From assembly GCA_963920525.1 (NCBI GenBank), contig OY986438.1, positions 47,834,288 through 47,898,287 of the forward strand: a DNA stretch of 64,000 bases. The letters are read 5' to 3'. The DNA comes from Dichetophora obliterata (lineage: Eukaryota > Arthropoda > Insecta > Diptera > Sciomyzidae). Below are positions 22,955-33,779 of the stretch, piece after piece (the first letter of the stretch is position 1; the number at the start of each line of letters is the position of its first letter). Position numbers and translations under genes: made by a program. The notes beneath the pieces are model-generated. The model was not told the DNA's origin, did not search any database, and saw only the letters and a program-made list of their open reading frames with translations.

Positions 22955-23507
22955 ATACTCTTTTTAGCTGACAGATAAGTTTTGCGAAAAACAAAAATTG
23001 TTTTCTGGAAGCTGCCCTGCAAATTATCCAATTGCTTATGGAGTCGGAAGTTCGAGTAGCGAAAATTCCACTGAAAAATTTGAAAAAACATGTTTTCTTG
23101 TTAAGGGCCAAATAGACTACACAGACTTTTTGCGCAAACAAGACTTTTTTCTCGTCATAGCGACGACCATACACTACACAGACTTTGTTTGCGCAGACTT
23201 GATTTCTTAGTTAACTTTTGTAAAAATAAATATATTTTTATAGTCTGCTTGGTGGTTTGTTCTGCAAAGAACTTATTGTTGTTGCAACCTGTTGCTTCAT
23301 GAACTTAATTGGCATTAAGCTTATATATAATTCTAAAAAATATTATTTTTTTAGAATTATTAAAAATAATATTGTAATTAAAATATGCCATCATTAACTT
23401 TTCATATTTTTATATATTTTTTCCTTCACGCATGTCTTTCAACCGAAAATTAAAATATTTTAGTTTTTGTGCAGACATCAGCACAAACCTAAAACAGCCA
23501 AATACAC
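22955..23507. other. Intergenic
   Basis: A repeated phrase with ACTACACAGACTTT occurs at about 23117-23131 and 23172-23186. The rest is A+T-rich. No gene recognised. Confidence 0.4.
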
Positions 23508-23934
23508 TAAGGGTTTTCATGCAAAGTGGCAGGCTTCTAATTTGGGCAATTAGTTATTTTTGTCAGACAGGTTGTATGAACAGCCCTTAAAGTCGATTGT
23601 GCATTTGCAGCGTATAAGTCAGCTGTGCGATCTGCCAGCGATGCGTTCCATTTAAACGGGGACGCTTTGCGGATTGTTTGCTTGTTTTCTGAAATTTTTA
23701 GAATTAAATCTTTATTAGTTTTGCTCAAATTATAACTTTTCCTTCAAAAAAGAAAACAGCTGATTGATCATATAAGTTTGCCACCTCATTTGCTCACCTA
23801 AATCGAAGAGCAAATTTATCTGGTTTGTGCAAAAGCTTTTTCATACGAATTTTGACAGTTCATTTATAAGGCTGATAAACTTATAAGGTTTATACCATTT
23901 ATAAGGGTATTGCCCATTTGCATGAAAACCCTTA
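23508..23934. mobile_element. MITE, 427 bp
   Basis: Perfect 18 bp terminal repeats TAAGGGTTTTCATGCAAA and TTTGCATGAAAACCCTTA. The outermost TA may be the target duplication. Non-coding; a 63-codon minus-strand frame inside is a shadow. Confidence 0.7.
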
Positions 23935-24384
23935 TTATTTAATTATAATTTATAGAAACACAATTTCTTTTTAAGTTAAAGAAAAGTACAAGAATTTTTT
24001 CGCTACACGCTTATTATACCCAAAATTCTACTGAAAAGATACGTATTTTATTTTTCATTTCCAACAAGGCAAATGGCTGTAAAAATGCAATGAACATTGG
24101 CACAACAAAATTCAAGCACTTCAACTTTAAAAAAAACTTTAAAAATTGTGACGAAATTGAGAGGTCAAATCAGGTGCGATGGACTCTCAACATGTCCCTC
24201 TTTAAGAAGTTCTATAAAGTTTGGTTGTGTTTTTTGAAGTAAAACTTCTTTGCGCACGCTTGACACTTGGAAGTAAGCTGGTGAATGCGATGATGCTGGT
24301 GAACTTCCGATGGAAGTTCCAACGGAAGAGTCCAACGAGAGTTCCAGAAAGAGAGAGCAGTTAAACAGCTACTGCAATGATTAA
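23935..24384. other. Intergenic before the mitochondrial insert
   Basis: Contains a phrase (AAACTTCTTTGCGCACGC followed by TTGACACTTGG, about 24242-24271) that recurs at 31333-31362, immediately outside the right arm of the large inverted repeat. Otherwise unassigned. Confidence 0.4.
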
Positions 24385-24744
24385 AATTGGTTTGAGTACA
24401 TAACTAAGAAAAACCAGAAATCTTTAAAAACAAATAACATTTCATTTCAAATAGTCCATTGAAAATAATTATAAAACAATAACTTTTATGGACCATTAAC
24501 TCTTTTAAAATCGGGAAACCTATTTTCTTAGATTTAAATTAAAAGACCCTGTAACACAAGGTACAACAAGTAAGATTTTCTTTTCTATAAATTTTTTTTC
24601 AATTATTTCAATATTCTCTCACAATACTAATTCACTATAGCTAAATTTATTTTTCTTTATACAATACTAAAAGTTTTAAGAATAAAATTATTTTTATTAA
24701 AATAAATTATAAATTAATAATACAATATCAGAAAATAAAATTTT
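24385..24744 (-). pseudogene. Nuclear copy of mitochondrial 16S rRNA, 5' part
   Basis: On the minus strand, after the tRNA-Val-like piece, the sequence carries words of the 5' part of insect 16S rRNA (TTGTACCTTGTG, CAGGGTCTTTTAATTTAAA, CCCGATTTTAAAAGAGTTAA, AAAGTTATTGTTTTATAATT). Only about 350 nt of a gene of roughly 1.3 kb is present. Part of the mitochondrial insert 24385-25325. Confidence 0.75.
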
Positions 24745-24816
24745 ATTATTTTATTATGAATTGCACAAAATTCATTTTAATGTAAAAGAAATTCGCCACT
24801 AATAAGCTTTAAATTG
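24745..24816 (-). pseudogene. Nuclear copy of mitochondrial tRNA-Val
   Basis: Lies exactly between the 12S and 16S copies, as in insect mtDNA. The minus strand starts CAATTTAAAGCTTATT, like dipteran mt tRNA-Val, and has TTTTACATT in the anticodon-loop position (anticodon UAC). The D-arm and acceptor 3' side look altered, so it is degenerate. Confidence 0.65.
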
Positions 24817-25325
24817 TCATTCTAGATGCACCTTCCGGTATATCTACTATGTTACGACTTATCTTATCTTAATAATAAGAGCGACGGGCGATATGTGCAT
24901 ATTTTAGAGCTAAGATCAAGTTATTAGTCTTTATAACTTTACAGTCAAATTCACTTTCAATAGAATTTTCACATCTATATTAATTTTAATAATTTTATTG
25001 TAACCCATTTCTACTTTCTCATGAGCTTGATCTGATATAAAATCTATTTAAATTTTTGGAAAATTATTCTTCTTTTAAAATATTCTAATAACGACGGTAT
25101 ATAAACTGAAAGCAAGAGAAAGAAAGGTTCAACGTGGATTATCGATTACAGAACAGGTTCCTCTTAATAGATTATAATACCGCCAAATTTTTTAAGTTTC
25201 AAGATCATAACGAATACAACTCTGATTTACAAAGTTACAGTTTTTATAATAGGGTATCTAATTCTAGTTTATTGCAAAAATTTTCTAGATTAATTATATT
25301 ATAAAAAATGTATTTAAAATTAAAA
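24817..25325 (-). pseudogene. Nuclear copy of mitochondrial 12S rRNA, 3' two-thirds
   Basis: The minus strand has conserved 12S blocks in order: AACTAGAATTAGATACCC, AATTTGGCGGTATTATAATC, AGAGGAACCTGTTCTGTAAT, CGATAATCCACGTTGAACC, then the 3' region with GTCGTAACATAGTAG. The 5' third is absent; similarity fades near 25325. No mitochondrial protein gene flanks it, and both sides are nuclear repeats. Confidence 0.9.
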
Positions 25326-25342
25326 TTTTACCTATTTACCTA

Positions 25343-25435
25343 TAAGCGTACGCTTAGTACTGAACAAACCTGTACTAAACTGCACAATGGGTTTGTGTAG
25401 TAAGCGTGGTTTGTGCAGTACTAAGCGTACGTTTA
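25343..25435. repeat. Small palindromic repeat (93 bp)
   Basis: Inverted ends TAAGCGTACGCTTAGTACTG and GCAGTACTAAGCGTACGTTT, with a second GTTTGTG pair inside. AAGCGTACGCTT is itself palindromic. It directly adjoins the end of the mitochondrial insert. Probably a short hairpin MITE. Confidence 0.6.
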
Positions 25436-25575
25436 GCTATGTACACAAACCAATTTTAAACGTTACAGCAGCTGCTGAACTGTCAAATTAAGTGCAACTG
25501 GAATAATTTTAGTGTTCAGGTAAGTTCTAATACCAAATATTTGTATTGTAAATTTTCGGGTGAATATTACAAATT

Positions 25576-25738
25576 ATGGCAGGAAGTGACACAGACTCTG
25601 GGTATGAAAGCGGTGCTCCAGGACGATCAACTAAGAAATTACGTACGGAAATTGTGCATAAAAAATGTGTGACAACACATTCAAGGCAATATTTTAAACA
25701 TAGTGAGACCCAATCAACTGATAATGAATCACAAAAGT
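25576..25738 (+). CDS. Possible short first exon, unknown product
   Basis: From the ATG at 25576 a 54-codon frame reads MAGSDTDSGYESGAPGR..., polar and acidic-then-basic with several Ser/Thr, and ends at AAAA followed by GTGAGT, a good donor site (25736 on). A further CAG/GTAAGT donor-like site is at about 25518. The next exon was not found: a 5.6 kb inverted-repeat element begins at 25746. It could be a host first exon separated from its gene, a transposon exon, or chance. No family recognised. Confidence 0.3.
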
Positions 25739-26879
25739 GAGTGCGCAAAGAGTATATATATAAAGAGTTACAGAAACAGAGAAATTGCTCTTTAAAATAT
25801 TTTCAAGCATGTAAGGATTGGGTTCTGCCGGCGCGCTGCTACTGTTATGCTGCCGACGTTCTTGAGGTCTGTTTTGGGCAGAGCTGTTGCTAAATCTATG
25901 TGTGCACAAGCGAGCTGGGAACATGTTTGTTCTTTTTACCTTTTTCTTCCTATTAGAAGTGCGATCATTTGGTATATTTAAGGAATTATGAATGAAATGA
26001 AGCAAAGCAACATTTCCTTAAATTTACCAATTTGCAGATATTCGAATGTTCTGTTTTGATTCTCAACTTTTTTTGGCTGAGTTTTATTTACATTTTTTTG
26101 CTACATTTCTAGCAAGGAAGATTTTTCATGCAATTGAAATTATATTTCATGAATATATTTTAATTATATTTTATTTCAGAATTTTATCTTTTCTATATCT
26201 GATCATTTGGTAGATTCAAAAAAATATTTATAAAATAAAGCAAAACGGCTTTCTTTCAATTTACCAATATCGAACATATTATTGTATTTGAATTTAATTT
26301 TTACTCTAAAATTTTAATTACAAATTCCGAAAAAATATTCAAATAAATTAAATATTAATTAAAATTAATTTATTTACTTAGAATTAATTTTTTATTTTCA
26401 AAAAAATTCAAAGTTGCGAACATTATTGCACAATTTTTTAAACGTCTTTAAGAAAATATTTCCAAAACATTTCATAGAAATTTTTGCGATTTTTTTTTTA
26501 ATACAGCTGACGTCTGATAAAGCATGCGATACTTTAAATTATCGGATGTTCGAAATGCACAATTCTAGATTTTGCTAAAATAATTGTGATTTTCTTAAAA
26601 GAAATTCAGCAATTGATTTCTGCAATAGAAATGCAGAAAAGTAACAATTTATTTGAAGTGTTTGCAGGAAGATATTATAAATTAATTTATAAAAATATCT
26701 AGCATTTATTGAGTACATAATTGAATGAAATTAAATATTTTAAGTAATTGAATTCAAATATTGGGCGGTTTTTTACTTACTAATTCTATTTCCGCTGATA
26801 ACCTTTTTCTTCCACCACTAAATTTAAAACTTCCAAAAAAATTAAGTACTTAGCTTATTATTTAATATAATAATTAGGA

Positions 26880-29800
26880 ACTACATGCAGGGCCGGAGAC
26901 AAGGGGATGTTTTGGGGGTTCAAACCCCCCCCCCCGAGAGGTCCGACATATTAATAAAAATTAATGCATTTCAGTAATTATTGCATTGAATCACTTTAAT
27001 ACGTTATAAAAAACTTAACAAGTTATATACTGAAGTTGCGTTTACGTGTAAAATTCTGTGTTATGAGTTGAATCGTCTAAACAACAATAGTGAAAACCGA
27101 CATATCGTTATTATTTATCTATGTATTTATTTAATCAATAGTATGTTACCTTACTGACTATATGCTTAATATATAAGTATGTACATGCAAAGAAATAGAT
27201 ATTACACTTTAATAAATTGAGTTTAATTGATTGAAAATTATCGTCTTAGTGACTGAAAAATCAATAGAATATACATTTGATAGGTTATTAAATTCTCGCA
27301 AAGTTCTCACGATTGGTGAATTAGAAGCCTAATTTGCTCTGTGCACTCCAATATTAAATGGTGCACTATTTCTTAACTTGTCAGATCATACGTGATACAT
27401 TAACAATTGTCATCACTACCCTTAACATCGGCAGTTGTAGATGATGGTAGTGATGATAACAGTAAAGCCAGATTTTAAACAGAGATGATAACAGAGATTT
27501 TAAAGTATACTTCAGCCACCAAATGATTGTAACTTTCCCTCGAGCGGTTCCCGAAAATTTAAATTTCAGCACCCATGGTTTTGTCGCTGGAGTTTGTTGG
27601 CTTGCTCCAAATATGCAAATGGATCCTATAATAAGTTCTGCGTTTTCTTTAGCTCTGCTTATGACGGCATTGCATCACAGTCTCTTCGTAATTTTCGGCA
27701 CAACAAAAAATGTTTATATAATAAAATTTTCAGCCCCTTTCATTGGGACTATTTTGTAGTCAAGAGTTTTTTTCCAATTAACTTTCGAATTAAAGATGTG
27801 AGCCTAAAACTAGTTTAATTTTTAAGGAATGTGTTTTTTAACTTTTTACTTTTAAGGAAAGTTATTCATGATATTTTCAAAATAGATCTTTCAATTTTGA
27901 TTTTTCAAAGTTGATTTTTCAGAATTCTGACCCGATGAAAAGTTTTAACTCAATCGTTGAAGCAATTTTTTGGGTTTTATGATTTATGAAGTTTGTGTAA
28001 AGTGAAAATATTTGAGAGAAATAAAAAATATAGTTCTCATCTCTAAAATTTCTTAAAGCATACATCCGTAATTCAATGGGCGAGAACCGTTTGAGCGGAT
28101 ATGCATCCCTTAAAATACTAAATGATCGCACAGTAACAGATTTTATTTACAAACAGAAATCGTTGCGTTTATTTCTGTAGATTATTTTTAATAAAAATGT
28201 AATTAAATGTTCTTGTTTTTTATTTATTATTTTTAATCAAAATTAAATGTTTCAATTAATAACATTATTTTTACTAATCCTTACTAATTAAACATTTTAA
28301 TTTCTGTGTATTCTTTAATGAATTTGACGTTTTGGAAAAACGGGTGTGAAGTTGTAAAATTGTTTATCCAAGTGCGGTAAATTTATTAAAATAAAACCGT
28401 TTTATTCTTATTTTAATTAGTTTATTTTGACTATGTGACTATTTGTTGCATAATGAGCATAAAAACTATAAATGCGTTTGGATGACCTATGAAAGAGGTT
28501 TTTGTAAAGGTAAAGCACAACCCTGCAGCGATATCTGTGCAAAATAAAAACTTTCAGTCATTTGAGAAAATTTTAAATAAACTTAAGTTAATATACTAAA
28601 AAATTTGTTATTAATTATTGAAGTATAATCACGCGAGTACTTTATTATTTTTCATTAAATATGCTCGTGTTTTCATAGAATAAAACCATGTAAAAATTAC
28701 TAAGGATTTATTTTGACTGATTCAACTTTATATACCAAAACGGTCGTAGCTTATTGGAGGCGTAGTTTTCATCCAATTCTTCCAAATCAGAGTAAATTTT
28801 ATATATTAAAAGTTAGGTGTAAAATTTCTATTCAATTAATGACCAAATTGCAAACTAGCTACTTCATTCTGTATAACGAAAAAGCAGCCCAAAGATAAGA
28901 AAGACACGAGAAGTAATACTTTCTTCCATTCAGAATTGTATTACTTCAAGTGTCTTTCTTATCGTTGGTGTGCTTCTTCGTGATTACAAAAATCTGAAAA
29001 AGTGCTTTTCTACTGTAGCCTCAAACTTCAGGACTTTCACGTTTGTGCACTTGTCTGCATTGAAAACTTTAACAGCTTGGAAAAAGTGATTGTTGTTTGT
29101 TCACGAAAACCTAACTGTACAACTGCACATGTCCTCAACAGCACAGACAAGTGCACTGAATCGTGAATACCCCTAATATTAATAAAACTGATATATACAA
29201 GCAGTTTTCAGAAAGCGCTTTAAATTGGTATATTTATCTTTGAAAACATTCAAAACAGTCAAAGCATTCATTTTTCTTAATAAATATATCAAAAATTACG
29301 ATTTTAATTGAAAAATCTTTTAATTTTCAATTTAGCGGCAAAAAATTATAGCGGCAACAAAACTTAGCGGCAACAAAAATTGGACTCCAAAATTATAGCT
29401 TTAAATAAAATTAGAGTTTCGTAAATCGCTAAAAAACATTAGAATTGCATCAATCGCCAAAAATTTAGCAATGACAGCTCTAATTTTATTCTTCGTTAAA
29501 AGCTCGTTCAGTCTCTAAATATTAAGTAAGAAAATAAGCGGTGGAGTTTTTCAGAATTGCAATATCGCTAAAAACTATAACTTTAGCTTTAGCGGTGGAG
29601 ATTTCGCTTTAGCGTTTTTCAGAATCCTCCGCCTGGAACGTTTTCGTTTATCTATAATGAGTACCCTACAATATGCATTTTTTTATTTAATATATGTTAA
29701 CGTATATTAACTTTTTTAATTTTCTTAGGGATAATGAAGAAAAAAATTTTCTGTTCGTTTGATACCAATAACACACTCATACCTTGATAACTGTCTTAGT

Positions 29801-30400
29801 ACAACGAATTTTTGTATACAACCTAAAAAGCCAAAAAAGTATTCCAAATTCAAAGTTTTGAATTTCGACGCAAATATCTTCGTTCTGTTTTAATATATTT
29901 CAATCAATTTTCTTTTGTCTAAAAGTTAAATTAAAGTACTTGCAAAAAATTACTGCAACATTTCCTTTACCAAAGGATTTTTATTTTTAATCTTTTTTGA
30001 AAAAGGTCCAAAAAATATATTTTTCTTCCAAAAAATGGTACAAAAGGTGTTTTTTATTGTAAAAACAATTAAAACCGAAAATTGCAATTTTATACTCTTT
30101 CATATGTCGTATCACTCTTATGCAAAAACTATTTCAGTTTGACAATAAAATTTGTTTTTCTATTTCTTTTAAGAAAAATAAAATATTTCCCCCTTTGTTT
30201 TTTATGACGAATTAAATTTTTAATATGTCGTTTTTATAATTTTTAAAAAATGCTTTGCCTTTAAGAGTAATTTCTTGGGCAGTCGCAAACAGAAAAAAGT
30301 ACCATAAATTAAATCTCAAGCAATTCAGGACTTTGTAACTTAAACGCTGAAATTTAGTAACTCGCGGACATGTCATTCATTATTCGGCATTTTTAGAAAC
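26880..30400. other. Interior of the large inverted-repeat element
   Basis: No intact gene. At 26887-26936 a motif of the form CAGGGCCGGAGACAAGGGG, followed by GGGGGTTCAAACCCCC, resembles the terminus of a hAT-type element; no matching right end was found. 27380-27830 has frames without family features. A hairpin is at 28894-28963. 29330-29640 is GCTAAAA-rich and resembles the foldback at 21176. The rest is A+T-rich. Confidence 0.4.
28894..28963. repeat. 70 bp hairpin, relative of the one at 51544
   Basis: Stem GATAAGAAAGACACGAGAAG... (28894-28919) pairs with 28938-28963, one mismatch region, loop of 18. The next bases, GTTGGTGTGCT, are shared with the hairpin at 51544-51625. Could be a tiny foldback MITE or a small-RNA precursor. 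Confidence 0.7.
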
Positions 30401-31329
30401 ATTAAAACGAGAAGTGTACATATGTTAAAATTTAAAATATATTTAACTTCTCGGTAACACTGGGTATATCAGCTAGTGTATAGAATAAAATAGCGTTAAT
30501 TTGGCTGCACATTTTATTGTAAGACAACTTTAAATTGACAAATCAAAAAAATCCTTTAATTATGTAGGTACTAGTTCTTTGTATATTACAATAAATTAAT
30601 AATTTAGGACATTTCATTATTAAATTCTGAAATAAAATATAATTACAATTGCATTGATATTTTTTAAATTAATTTTAAAAATCTTCTTTTAAAAATTTAG
30701 CAAACAAATGTAAAAAAAATTACCCAAAGCAAAGTTAACCACTTTTCGGCATTCATGAATATATAAATACAAAATAAAGATATCTACAAATCTATATTGG
30801 TAAATTGAAAGAAAGGAGTTTTGCTTCATTCAAAAATATTTCTTTCAATATACCAAATGATAGATCTAGCAAACATAAAATTCTGAAAATCTGAAAATCT
30901 AGAAAATAAAATGGAATTGCATCAAAAAGCTTCTATTTAGAAATTTTGCAAAAAAGATGTATACAAAAATCAGCCAAAACAAAGCTGACAATTTTTGGGC
31001 ATAGCTACTTGATAATCAAAACAGAACATTCGAATATCTGCAAATTGGTAAATTTAAGGAAATGTTGCTTTGCTTCATTTCATTCATAATTCCTTAAATA
31101 TACCAAATGATCGCAATTCTAATAGGAAGAAAAAGGTAAAAAGAACAAACATGTTCCCAGCTCGCTTGTGCACACATAGATTTAGCAACAGCTCTGCCCA
31201 AAACAGACCTCAAGAACGTCGGCAGCATAACAGTACCAGCGCGCCGGCAGAACCCTATCCTTACATGCTTGAAAATATTTTAAAGAGCGATTTCTCTGTT
31301 TCTGTAACTCTTTATATATATACTCTTTG

Positions 31330-31625
31330 GTAAAACTTCTTTACGCACGCTTGACACTTGGGAGTACGCTGGTGAATGTGTAACGAAAAGAGGCAAAGTG
31401 AATGTGTAACGGAAAAGCAAAACGATACTCCAAAACTACTAGACCGATTGAGCTGAAATTTCGAAAGTCGATTTGTTTCAGGTAGAACATGGTTTAAGAA
31501 AAAAATGTTTGCCACACCCCTTTAACCGCCCACAAATCAATAAAAAAAGCTATATTTTAGACGGTTTTGGTTCACACTGAGAGCTAAATGCGCGTTTACT
31601 AAATCCACATTTACGAGCGGCCCTT
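31330..31625. repeat. Left remnant of minisatellite-bearing repeat interrupted by element 2
   Basis: Contains a degenerate unit with TGCCACACCCCTTTAACCGCCCACAAATCAAT, related to the tandem units at 49356-49700 on the other side of the retrotransposon, and TTCACACTGAGAGCTAAATG, whose inverted counterpart is at about 49330-49355. So the retrotransposon landed in this repeat. Non-coding. Confidence 0.6.
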
Positions 31626-32173
31626 TGTCATGGGCACCTGCACATAGGAAATAATACATTTCGTGAATACCCTTGGTATTTCCACTAGCGCCCTCTAGTG
31701 TGTCAGTGCGCACAATTTTTTTTTGCATTTAGATGTGGCACCTCGATGACGTTTGAGAACGTTCGGGCCAACAAAATGGCCATACACGGGCTTGAAAGGG
31801 AAAAATACCAACAAAAATGGTACCATTAGATTCAGCGGGCATAAACCATTCGGTAAAATGGCGTGATCCGACACGCGCTTGAATCGGTAGCCAATCGGAA
31901 TTCCGAAACAAGCGTCGGTTAACGGAATCTTGCCGACGTGTCATCCGCAAGTCCAACCCAACCATTACCTACTCCCCTCGGTTAAGGTCGATTCCACCGA
32001 AAAGGTAGTAAAGTTGGACAAACATCGCCAGTTTGCACATCTAAATACCATCAAGATGCATGCGAACGTACCCTTTTCAAGTACAGGTGGCAACACTGCC
32101 AAAGTACCAAAAAGCACCGAACTGAAGAAAAATACAACCCTGGGTAGACGTTGCTGTCGCAGAGGGTTGACAT

Positions 32174-32183
32174 TATATAAAAG
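32174..32183 (+). promoter_or_regulatory. Candidate LTR promoter TATA box
   Basis: TATATAAAAG preceded by GGGTTGACAT. The same box is at 45027 in the 3' LTR. It is absent from the LTR of element 1, where the MARVEL insert starts at this point. A start site 25-30 nt downstream is inferred. Confidence 0.5.
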
Positions 32184-33779
32184 TGTGCAAATGGTGAACA
32201 GAACATTGTGATAATTTGACCGATGTCTTAAAATTCTTCATCGAATCTCTCGTTTTCAAAGTTCTCCGATTTAGAGCCTTTTTGTCGCGTATTGTGTCGA
32301 AAGTTATTAAATGACTATCTCTGGAAAAAAAAAAACAATGGTGATGGTTTAGTGCAGTAAAACAAGGCAAAACGTTCCGGAATCTGTGCACAAAATCTTG
32401 GCGATTACAAAAACCTAACTAGTGTGCGGAGTGAAAATCAAGACAGCCAAGTTTTCCATTGGTGGTGGTGCAAATTGCAATTTTGGTGTACCAAAAAGCA
32501 AAAGTAAAACGGCAAAGAAAAAATTTTTTTCTACTGAGGAAATGGCGTTCAATAAATAAATAATTGATTTCCTTGTTACACCAAAACGCAAGAATAACGG
32601 ATTAACATTATTCTAATCGGAAAGGAAGGAGCACACAGTTCACTGGAATCGAAAATTATTCCTCCTATCCACATCCATACCAATCTCCATATACAAACCG
32701 TAAATACAGAGGGCAAAGCGATTCACCGGCAGCAGCAGCACTCGCAGTGGGTAGCAGTAAACGCAGGTAAGCAGGTGTCCATATGACTTGGTGTATGTTA
32801 AAGGCCACGCTAACCTTTATACCTCCGGCAGACGCATCGTCATTGCTAACGCTGCAGCAGTGTCACAAGCATCGTCGCAGACACGCTACAGACCGCCAAC
32901 ACCATCGTCAACACCCAGCCTTTGCATCCGGATCACCCTGCAGACCACAACTCCCAACAACAACAACAGCAACATCAACATATTCTCGTTACACTAACTC
33001 TAAACTCAGCAATAAGGTTCTACGCGACAACAGCTGCAACGCCACCAGAATGAGCAAGTAATCGTACGTTTTTTATCAACAACAACTAAAACCACCACAA
33101 CAGCAGTAAACGCAGGTAAGCAGGTGTCCACATGACTTAGTGTATGTTAAAGGCCACGCTAACCTTTATACCCCCGACAGACCGCATCGTCACAAGCATC
33201 GTCGCAGCCACGCTGCAGACCACACACACCATCGTCAACACCCAGCTTTGCACACGGATCACCCTGCAGTCCACCACACGACCAGCTCCACCACACAAAA
33301 CCAACAACGAGCAGCCGCAACAACACCAGGACCATTAGCGAGCCACCACACCGACACCAGGTTTTTTTTTGCCCTCCTACTTTATATCACTCGTAGAATT
33401 GTTTTTATTGTACTTGACTGAGGGTTACAAATCTAAAGGTCCCACGCATAATGGCCTCGAGCTGGCTTCAGCTGGTGTCCAAATCGTCTACCAAGACGTA
33501 GAAATGGGGCGTACAAACCATAATGGTTTAAGCCAGCTTCTTCGTCAGGTTTTGTTAACTTGATCTGGCGGCAATCCAAGTAATTTTAATCGAATGTTCC
33601 GTAAGGAATCAGTTTGATTTTTTTTATTCAAACTATTTTAAAGAAATTGAGTATTTGGCAGAACTTGAGCTAGCTTGCGTGTATTTTGGACATCAGCTGC
33701 AGCCAGCTTAAGGCTAACATGGTTGCACCTTAAAACTTTTATATACGTTTTTTTTTATAATGTAAAATCGAACCTATCG

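Larger units (their letters stand above)
25746..31329. mobile_element. Large inverted-repeat element, 5.6 kb
   Basis: Left end CAAAGAGTATATATATAAAG and right end its complement (CTTTATATATATACTCTTTG). Arms of about 300 bp (25746-26048 and 31027-31329) are nearly identical. Beyond them both sides show degenerate repeats of a unit of roughly 230 bp that includes ATCATTTGGTA, CAATTTACCAATAT and a TTTTGGCTGA block, in a layout like Foldback (FB) elements. No transposase was found inside. Each arm encodes the same Arg/Ser/Asn-rich frame reading outward. No convincing target duplication. Confidence 0.65.

Noticed and set aside
26887..26936. Complete hAT-type element starting CAGGGCCGG
   Set aside because: No inverted partner end was found in the window, so borders cannot be given.
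27381..27830. Frames on both strands as a hAT transposase remnant
   Set aside because: No recognisable BED finger or dimerisation motif could be read; frames are short and interrupted.
31930..32211. 93-codon sense frame in the LTR, also at 44783-45064
   Set aside because: Short, spans the putative TATA box, and is not maintained in element 1 beyond the MARVEL junction.
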